Positions 59,367 through 64,000 of a DNA stretch of 64,000 bases are shown here, in pieces. The notes beneath the pieces were generated by a model. The model did no database searches. It was given only the letters and a program-made list of their open reading frames with translations, and was not told where the DNA came from. The stretch is from IMG/VR virus record IMGVR_UViG_3300010883_027406, positions 1 through 64,000 of that record; one strand, given 5' to 3'. Origin of the DNA: a virus. Numbering within the stretch: the stretch's first letter is position 1; every line of letters starts with the position of its first letter. A program made the position numbers and the translations under genes.

Positions 59367-60090
59367 GTTCAAATTCTCTCACTTTGATACATGTATCAAG
59401 ATAGGTGTCAATGCTTTCTCCCGCATCTTGCCACCAACCTTTAACCATATTGGCTTTTAGCTTTCCTTCTGAAAGATATTGATTGTTAACATCCGTGATT
59501 TCAAATTCGCCTCGCCAAGAAGGGGTTAGGGAATCAATATGCTCCCAAATGTATTTGTCATATAAATAAAGTCCAACCACTGCTAAGTTTGATTTGGGGG
59601 ATTTTGGTTTTTCCACTATAGAAACAACCTCGTTATTTTCGTTTACCTCTGCTACTCCATAGAATTTTGGATTTTTTGTTTTATATGTGAAAACTCGTGC
59701 GCCTGTGGGGTCTTTTGCGAAAGATTGGATTCCCTCAGGAACGGGGCATTCGAATATGTTGTCTCCTAATATCACACAAACGGGGGAATCCCCAGCCCAT
59801 TCTTTAGCCAAGCTGAGAGCGTCGGCTACCCCATTTGGTTCTTTTTGGTAGGCATAGTTTAGAGTTCTTAAACCAAGTGCCTTGCCGTCTTCGAGAACGT
59901 TTAGGAAACTACCTGCATTATTCCCTCCTGACACTAGCAGGACATCTTTTATGCCGCTTTCTACTAGAGTTTTTATAGGCCAATATATCATTGGCTTATT
60001 GTAGATGGGCAAGAGGTTTTTATTGGTTACTTTGGTGAGCGGGTGTAGTCGTGTCCCCATTCCTCCCGCTAATATTATTCCTTTTATCAT
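59338..60090 (-). CDS. rmlA: RmlA-like sugar-1-phosphate nucleotidyltransferase
   Basis: The enzyme makes dTDP- or UDP-sugars from sugar-1-phosphates. The 250-residue protein has 'GIILAGGMGTRLHPLTKVTNK', 'PIYNKPMIYWPI', 'CVILGDNIFECPV' and 'VVSIVEKPKSPKSN'. It is shorter than typical RmlA (about 290), mainly at the C-terminus. It could supply dTDP-glucose for the glycosyltransferases here. No ribosome-binding site is obvious before the ATG. Confidence 0.9.
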   Translation of the reverse strand: MIKGIILAGGMGTRLHPLTKVTNKNLLPIYNKPMIYWPIKTLVESGIKDVLLVSGGNNAGSFLNVLEDGKALGLRTLNYAYQKEPNGVADALSLAKEWAGDSPVCVILGDNIFECPVPEGIQSFAKDPTGARVFTYKTKNPKFYGVAEVNENNEVVSIVEKPKSPKSNLAVVGLYLYDKYIWEHIDSLTPSWRGEFEITDVNNQYLSEGKLKANMVKGWWQDAGESIDTYLDTCIKVREFELNKSNPNLE

Positions 60091-60130
60091 ATTGTAATTT
60101 TAGCGACATGATGGATTAAATCAATGTGTG

Positions 60131-60562
60131 TTAAACACCATGTTCTTCCACTCGCTCTAGTGCTTCATCGTGTAAATGGGCATCAAAATATTTAAGAAGA
60201 ACTTCTTTCAAGTTGTCTAGAGTGATATGAAAGGTTTTTAATATTGGATGGTTTTTATCAAGTTTTTCATGATTAACTTCTATCGGATCATTGTGGGTTA
60301 TTTCATATTCGTTTGGATCATCGGGAGTCATTTGAACTCCAAAGTCTGCCTTTGATGTATGTCCTTTCATTCCTGGTGTCATTTCATAACTAAGATCATA
60401 CACTACTTGATATACTTCCTTGTCCTCTCCTTGAGAGGGCAGACCTATGATTGCTGGTCTATTATCGGCATATCCAATTTCTTCAACTTCAAACTTATAA
60501 GAACCGCCAGGTATATCATCCCGTGGATCATAATCTTCTAACCAAGTTTTGAATGATTTCAT
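60131..60562 (-). CDS. Protein with capsid-targeting-like N-terminus, 143 aa
   Basis: It starts 'MKSFKTWLEDYDPRDDIPGG'; 'WLED' could be the processing site. The body is beta-rich ('YKFEVEEIGYADNRPAIIGL') with 'ALERVEEHG' at the end. The leader AAGGAAGAACT-ATG resembles the leader of the 32648 gene. The ATG overlaps the stop of the metallopeptidase gene upstream. Confidence 0.65.
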   Translation of the reverse strand: MKSFKTWLEDYDPRDDIPGGSYKFEVEEIGYADNRPAIIGLPSQGEDKEVYQVVYDLSYEMTPGMKGHTSKADFGVQMTPDDPNEYEITHNDPIEVNHEKLDKNHPILKTFHITLDNLKEVLLKYFDAHLHDEALERVEEHGV

Positions 60563-60984
60563 AGTTCTTCCTTTATAAATTTATTCCATTCTTCGTGGTC
60601 ATGAATGGTAATTTTATTTTTTGAATAATAATTTGCGTAGGCCATGCAGAATAGTTCTTCGGAATTTTGATTTTGCTTGTTTTTAGTTTTTTTAACTATT
60701 TTTTTCCATTTGGCTTTTAGATCTTTATTTAATAATTCGCCCCATATCAAATGACCTATTTCATGCAGTATTGTAAATTCTCTTCCATAGTTCCAAGGCG
60801 CTGCTATTATTATTTCTTTGTCGTCTATGGAACCAATGTGTTTTGGGTCGTTTTTTAGTGTGCTCTTAGGAGTGAACTTTATTTTATAGTTTTTCACAAG
60901 CTCTTTGTGTGCTTTAGGTAGTTTCCCTAAAGTCTTTTCTACTTGATCTTGTTCTTTTGATTCTATAAATGTTTTAAAGTTCAT
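60559..60984 (-). CDS. Zinc metallopeptidase with capsid-targeting-like N-terminus
   Basis: The 141-residue protein starts 'MNFKTFIESKEQDQVEKT', in the targeting-motif family. Its core has 'FTILHEIGHLIWGELL' with His74, Glu75 and His78, the HExxH zinc site, and a downstream 'SEELFCMAYANYY' whose Glu could be the third ligand (as in M78/ImmA-type enzymes). If packaged and injected, it could cut host proteins early in infection. A TATATAAC box lies three bases before the ATG. Confidence 0.78.
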   Translation of the reverse strand: MNFKTFIESKEQDQVEKTLGKLPKAHKELVKNYKIKFTPKSTLKNDPKHIGSIDDKEIIIAAPWNYGREFTILHEIGHLIWGELLNKDLKAKWKKIVKKTKNKQNQNSEELFCMAYANYYSKNKITIHDHEEWNKFIKEEL

Positions 60985-60987
60985 AGA

Positions 60988-60995
60988 GTTATATA
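60988..60995 (-). promoter_or_regulatory. Putative late promoter box of the metallopeptidase gene
   Basis: On the minus strand TATATAAC is followed by TCT and the ATG, identical in box and spacing to the one before phoH on the other strand. Confidence 0.55.
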
Positions 60996-61102
60996 TTGAA
61001 AAAGGTTATCGTTTTTAATAACACAAGCTCTATTTAGAGCCAAAATTTGTGATGTATGGTTTAGCCTTAATTTATTTGGGGCTAAACTTTTTTATTATAT
61101 CA

Positions 61103-61110
61103 TATATAAC
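61103..61110 (+). promoter_or_regulatory. Putative late promoter box of the phoH gene
   Basis: TATATAAC, then TTG, then ATG at 61114. The pair with the box at 60988 makes this a divergent promoter region. Confidence 0.55.
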
Positions 61111-61113
61111 TTG

Positions 61114-61767
61114 ATGGCAAGAAAACCAACTACCAAAAAAAGTCCTCGTAAAACTTTTCATATAGACTTCCTTAATCCTGCACAAAAGGAAGCTTATGAT
61201 TGTTTTTGCGAGAATGATGTTACATTTTTATTAGGACCCGCAGGAGTGGGTAAGTCATATTTGGCAACAGCTTTTGCTATAAACGAAGTTCTTTCTAAGA
61301 GAAAAAAAAGAATTATATTGACTCGCCCTATAGTTGAGGCTGGTGAAAGCTTAGGATTTTTGCCTGGCACTTTTGATGAAAAAGTCAATCCATATATGCT
61401 TCCTTTATTTGACGCAATAACCAAATTGACTGGTTCTGAATCCCAAAAAGAGGCTATAGAGAAAGCTATTGAAGTAGCTCCTTTAGCATATATGAGGGGA
61501 AGGTCTTTTGATGATTCTGTTTGTATATTTGATGAAGCTCAGAACGCTACTAAACAACAATTGAAGCTTTTTTTAAGTCGTTTTAATGATAATAGTAAAG
61601 TAATTGTTACTGGCGATCCACGACAAAGTGATTTGTTGGGCGATGTAGCATTAACATATGTTGTTTCTAGACTAGAGAGTATCGACGGCATTGGCGTTAT
61701 TGAATTTGGCTCAGATTCTATTGTTCGGCATCCTTTAGTCTCTGCAATTCTTGAAAGACTAGAGTAA
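61114..61767 (+). CDS. phoH: PhoH-like ATPase
   Basis: The protein has Walker A 'GPAGVGKS' (41-48) and the PhoH signature 'LTRPIVEAGESLGFLPGTFDEKVNPY', then 'CIFDEAQNATKQQLKLFLSR' (Walker B) and 'VIVTGDPRQSDL'. PhoH proteins are common phage genes of uncertain role, linked to RNA handling and phosphate stress. I use the ATG at 61114; a TTG at 61111 is in frame. Confidence 0.95.
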   Translation: MARKPTTKKSPRKTFHIDFLNPAQKEAYDCFCENDVTFLLGPAGVGKSYLATAFAINEVLSKRKKRIILTRPIVEAGESLGFLPGTFDEKVNPYMLPLFDAITKLTGSESQKEAIEKAIEVAPLAYMRGRSFDDSVCIFDEAQNATKQQLKLFLSRFNDNSKVIVTGDPRQSDLLGDVALTYVVSRLESIDGIGVIEFGSDSIVRHPLVSAILERLE

Positions 61768-61806
61768 ATAATACATACTATTAGTCTTTTTTTATGGAGT
61801 TGTTTG

Positions 61807-62367
61807 ATGGCAGTGGTTAGCGAACTTTCCTTGAAGTGGAATGTAGGTAAACTTCCCCTTAAGAATTATCGTGTTGAGGGGTGTTGTATTGTGCCCGGCC
61901 AGAATACTACTGGATTTGACACTGGTCAAACCACTCCTGACACAGGAGCGCCCAATCCTAATGCTGGCCTTAAGTGCGAGTCTAGATTTGTTGTTAATAT
62001 ATTAGCAAGAGATCTGGGTGATTTGTGCCTTCAGTTAAGAAAGAGGGAATTTTATTGGCCTATCTGCAAAATACAGGTTTTTAACCAACCGGCACAGGGG
62101 GCAAACCTTAAAGGATTTGGTAATCCATTGGGACCACCCAACACCGATTGCTGTTCTGACATATATGGAGACCCCACAGAAGCAGCGCCATCTGGTCCTA
62201 ATGTGCCTAATGCAAATGAAGTGGAATTTCAAACTTTAACTGACATTCCACATGTCGTATGGGCTAATGTTCCTGAATGTATAGACTATAATGTTACCCA
62301 TATATACAAAAAGTTAAATTTTTCAATTGCAGTTGAAAGGGTGTTTGTTTTTGGGGGCGGTGAATAA
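61807..62367 (+). CDS. Probable virion protein, 186 aa
   Basis: The product is beta-rich with Asn/Pro/Gly loops and scattered Cys ('PPNTDCCSDIYGDP'), typical of a structural phage protein. It starts at the ATG at 61807 after GGAG. Its stop overlaps the start of the next repeat-rich gene (TAATG). Its exact role is unknown. Confidence 0.65.
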   Translation: MAVVSELSLKWNVGKLPLKNYRVEGCCIVPGQNTTGFDTGQTTPDTGAPNPNAGLKCESRFVVNILARDLGDLCLQLRKREFYWPICKIQVFNQPAQGANLKGFGNPLGPPNTDCCSDIYGDPTEAAPSGPNVPNANEVEFQTLTDIPHVVWANVPECIDYNVTHIYKKLNFSIAVERVFVFGGGE

Positions 62368-64000
62368 TGGCGCATATGAATTTAGGAGGCAGCGCCGTTG
62401 CTGTAATTGCCCGTCCTCATGGTAACTATGTTGGGATTGATGGAGTTGTTGTAGAAGGACAGGCGACAATAGTTTCGTCGGCACAATCGTACCAGGGCAC
62501 TGCGTCTCCGGTTATTTCTGGGGAATCCATCGTAGTATCCAGTTTTACTCCAAGATATTATTCTCCACGCCCAGCAACCACCACAGTTACTATAATTGAT
62601 AAGATTGAACTTGGCACTGGAGATAAGGTCACTTTACGATCAGCAAGTGCCCCAAGTATAGATATTGATTTTGCTGTAGATCTCGATACCTCAGCCACAT
62701 CCACAGTCACTATAACTGACTATGCCGAACTGAATGATGGAGATAAGGTCGCTTTACGATCAACAAGTGCTCCGAGCACAGACATTGATTTTGCTGTAGA
62801 TTCTGATGTTGCTGCAACCGCCACAGTCACAATAACCGATTATGCTGAACTTAATGCTGGAGACAAGGTGACTTTGCGAGCGACAAACGCTCCAAGCGTA
62901 GATATTGATTTTGATATTGCCTGGGGCACACATGCTGAGAGCTACATCGCTTCTGCGTTGGCAAATCTTATTAATGCAAATTCTAATTTCTCAGCTTCAG
63001 CAAATAATACGGTTGTAACAATCACGCAATCTATTGAAGGAGCAGCGGGGAACACTACGGTTGTTTTAACAGATAGTGGTAACTCTGGTATGTCTAAAAC
63101 GGACTTTACTGGTGGTGTTGACGGGGACTGGGATGTTGGTAGTTCAAACGCTGATGCCGCTGCTGCTTTAGCGATCTTTATTAATGCAAATTCTAATTTC
63201 TCAGCTTCAGCAAATAATGCGGTCGTAACAATCACACAATCTATTGGCAGCGTAGCGGGGAACACTACTGTTTCTTTGACAGACAGTGGTGACGCTGGTA
63301 TGTCTAAAACAGATTTTACTGGTGGTTCTGATGGAAGTTGGGATTTAGGTGCTTCAAATAATGAAGCTGCTTCTGCTTTGGCAATTTTTATTAATGCAAA
63401 CGCCAATTTTTCAGCGGCAGCAAATAATGCCGTTGTAACAATCACACAATCTACTAAAGGAACAGTGGGCAACACTACTGTTTCTTTGACAGATAGTGGT
63501 GACGTTGGTATGTCGAAAACAGATTTTAGTGGTGGTGTAGACAACCCAATTGAAGGAGGTATGGCACTAGGAGGGGTGTATGATGTGGTATCTACTGCAT
63601 ATTCTTTTTCTGGTTCGGGCGGCATTCAGTCTTCTGGGTCGCTTGATGAACATTGGACTGCCAATCCTCGCATTTTGCTTCGTATCATACCAAGTGGAGG
63701 AATTAGTCTTGGCGGCTTGGCCGGTGCTTTTATATCAAATTATGTTGGCCTTGTGCCACTAGAGTTGGGAGGCACTTCTCTTCCATTTAATTCAACTGTT
63801 TATTTATATGCGGGAGTTGGCGGACCCGTTATGTCGGGAGAAGTATACGTAGCCTCGCCATCATGGACATATTCCGCCACTGGCGGGATTTCTTTAGGGG
63901 GAGAGTATTATCCAAGGTTTAATGTTATAGGAAATGATGTTACTACATCTGTTGAATCTGCTTCTACATTTGTTAGTGACGCAACTGTGGGAACCGTTGA
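62367..64000 (+). CDS. Repeat-rich virion protein, 3' truncated
   Basis: The frame is open for about 544 codons to the window edge. After an N-terminal segment it has three 40-residue units ('TVTIxDxxELxxGDKVxLR'), then three 70-residue units containing 'FINANxNFSAxANN', 'VVTITQS' and 'GMSKTDFxGG'. It ends in Gly/Ser-rich beta sequence. The 70-residue unit also occurs once in the 46688 protein. Tail-fibre or adhesin function is likely. The large open frame on the opposite strand (62942-63625) is a by-product of the repeats. Confidence 0.85.
   Translation, partial: MAHMNLGGSAVAVIARPHGNYVGIDGVVVEGQATIVSSAQSYQGTASPVISGESIVVSSFTPRYYSPRPATTTVTIIDKIELGTGDKVTLRSASAPSIDIDFAVDLDTSATSTVTITDYAELNDGDKVALRSTSAPSTDIDFAVDSDVAATATVTITDYAELNAGDKVTLRATNAPSVDIDFDIAWGTHAESYIASALANLINANSNFSASANNTVVTITQSIEGAAGNTTVVLTDSGNSGMSKTDFTGGVDGDWDVGSSNADAAAALAIFINANSNFSASANNAVVTITQSIGSVAGNTTVSLTDSGDAGMSKTDFTGGSDGSWDLGASNNEAASALAIFINANANFSAAANNAVVTITQSTKGTVGNTTVSLTDSGDVGMSKTDFSGGVDNPIEGGMALGGVYDVVSTAYSFSGSGGIQSSGSLDEHWTANPRILLRIIPSGGISLGGLAGAFISNYVGLVPLELGGTSLPFNSTVYLYAGVGGPVMSGEVYVASPSWTYSATGGISLGGEYYPRFNVIGNDVTTSVESASTFVSDATVGTV
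62581..62920 (+). repeat. 120-base tandem repeats in the virion gene
   Basis: Units start at 62581, 62701 and 62821; the third is incomplete. Each opens with CCACAGTnACTATAA. Confidence 0.93.
62971..63546 (+). repeat. 210-base repeats in the virion gene
   Basis: Units start at 62971, 63181 and 63391, each opening with TTAATGCAAA and each coding the 70-residue module that ends 'TDFxGG'. The exact 210-base period with scattered silent changes points to old tandem duplication. Confidence 0.93.

Noticed and set aside
62942-63625. Long open frame on the minus strand opposite the repeat-rich virion gene
   Set aside because: It exists only because the 210-base repeats keep the opposite frame open; its sequence is a low-complexity mirror with no start signal.
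1-64000. CRISPR array or ordinary tRNA genes
   Set aside because: No regularly spaced repeat-spacer pattern was seen; the tandem repeats found are in coding frames without spacers. Besides the tmRNA no cloverleaf was evident by eye, though tRNAs could be missed without a scanning program.
1-64000. A bacterial chromosome segment rather than a phage
   Set aside because: gp32, UvsX, late-promoter-like boxes, virion proteins, PhoH and dense overlapping small genes point to a phage, although several metabolic genes are bacterial in type.

Overview
The window reads as part of a large tailed-phage genome (a myovirus with T4-type features and a big accessory load) rather than a bacterial chromosome. 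It opens with the C-terminal part of a gp32-like single-stranded DNA-binding protein and a UvsX/RecA-type recombinase. It carries a phage nucleotide-metabolism set (ThyA, DHFR, dCMP deaminase, dUTPase, dNMP kinase), PhoH, many overlapping short genes on both strands, and repetitive virion proteins at the right end. I see no rRNA and no ordinary tRNA. The only structural RNA I can support is a one-piece tmRNA (33112-33467), and its locus is also the only stretch of more than 300 bases without a protein gene. The host is unknown. Genes for heptose activation and sugar nucleotides suggest a Gram-negative-like envelope, but that is inference.

Layout. 1-2.7 kb: recombination (gp32, UvsX). 2.8-7.4 kb: amidoligase, small unknowns and a Ski2/Hel308-like helicase. 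7.4-10.7 kb: a 516-residue cysteine-rich protein, a C39-like peptidase and a 29-residue cysteine-rich peptide. 10.8-16.7 kb: dNMP kinase, glycosyltransferase, a zinc-finger/TnsA-like nuclease, a cluster of genes sharing one N-terminal motif, ThyA, DHFR and a HAD phosphatase. 16.7-21.2 kb: HldE, methyltransferase, glycosyltransferase, sulfotransferase, HNH. 22.4-29.3 kb: FmdB-like zinc ribbon, then PrkA, YeaH and SpoVR in a row, a ClpP-like protease and a PD-(D/E)xK-like protein. 29.3-36.1 kb: a bacterial-type DNA polymerase III alpha chain split into two genes, with an asparaginase-like domain, PspC and the tmRNA between the halves. 37-42.7 kb: SNase-like, DHH phosphoesterase, two glycosyltransferase-like genes, ribosomal protein bS21, a CopG-like protein and peptide deformylase. 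43-46.7 kb: indoleamine 2,3-dioxygenase-like protein and dCMP deaminase. 46.7-55.6 kb: a virion protein, a thiamine-diphosphate 2-oxoacid decarboxylase, an A-type iron-sulfur carrier, aldehyde dehydrogenase, UDP-sugar dehydrogenase, GroES and DnaJ. 55.8-64 kb: repeat-bearing genes, dUTPase, glycosyltransferase, nucleotidyltransferase, a zinc metallopeptidase, PhoH and virion proteins running off the right edge.

How it may fit together. The replication and recombination genes combine T4-like parts (gp32, UvsX) with a bacterial-type, split PolIII alpha. Translation and protein quality control are targeted at several points (bS21, deformylase, tmRNA, ClpP-like, GroES, DnaJ). Glycan and sugar-nucleotide genes are spread over the window and may decorate the virion or alter the host surface. 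Two features look most novel. First, ten reading frames, including two that are little more than the motif, begin with M-x(1-4)-F-x-x-[W/F/L]-like starts resembling the T4 capsid-targeting sequence; one of them is a HEIGH metallopeptidase. Second, an A/T-rich octamer close to TATATAAT sits exactly three bases before the ATG of seven genes. The metabolic genes (IDO, decarboxylase and aldehyde dehydrogenase, PrkA-YeaH-SpoVR) are unusual cargo for a phage.

All function calls come from reading motifs by eye. No similarity search, structure prediction or folding program was run.
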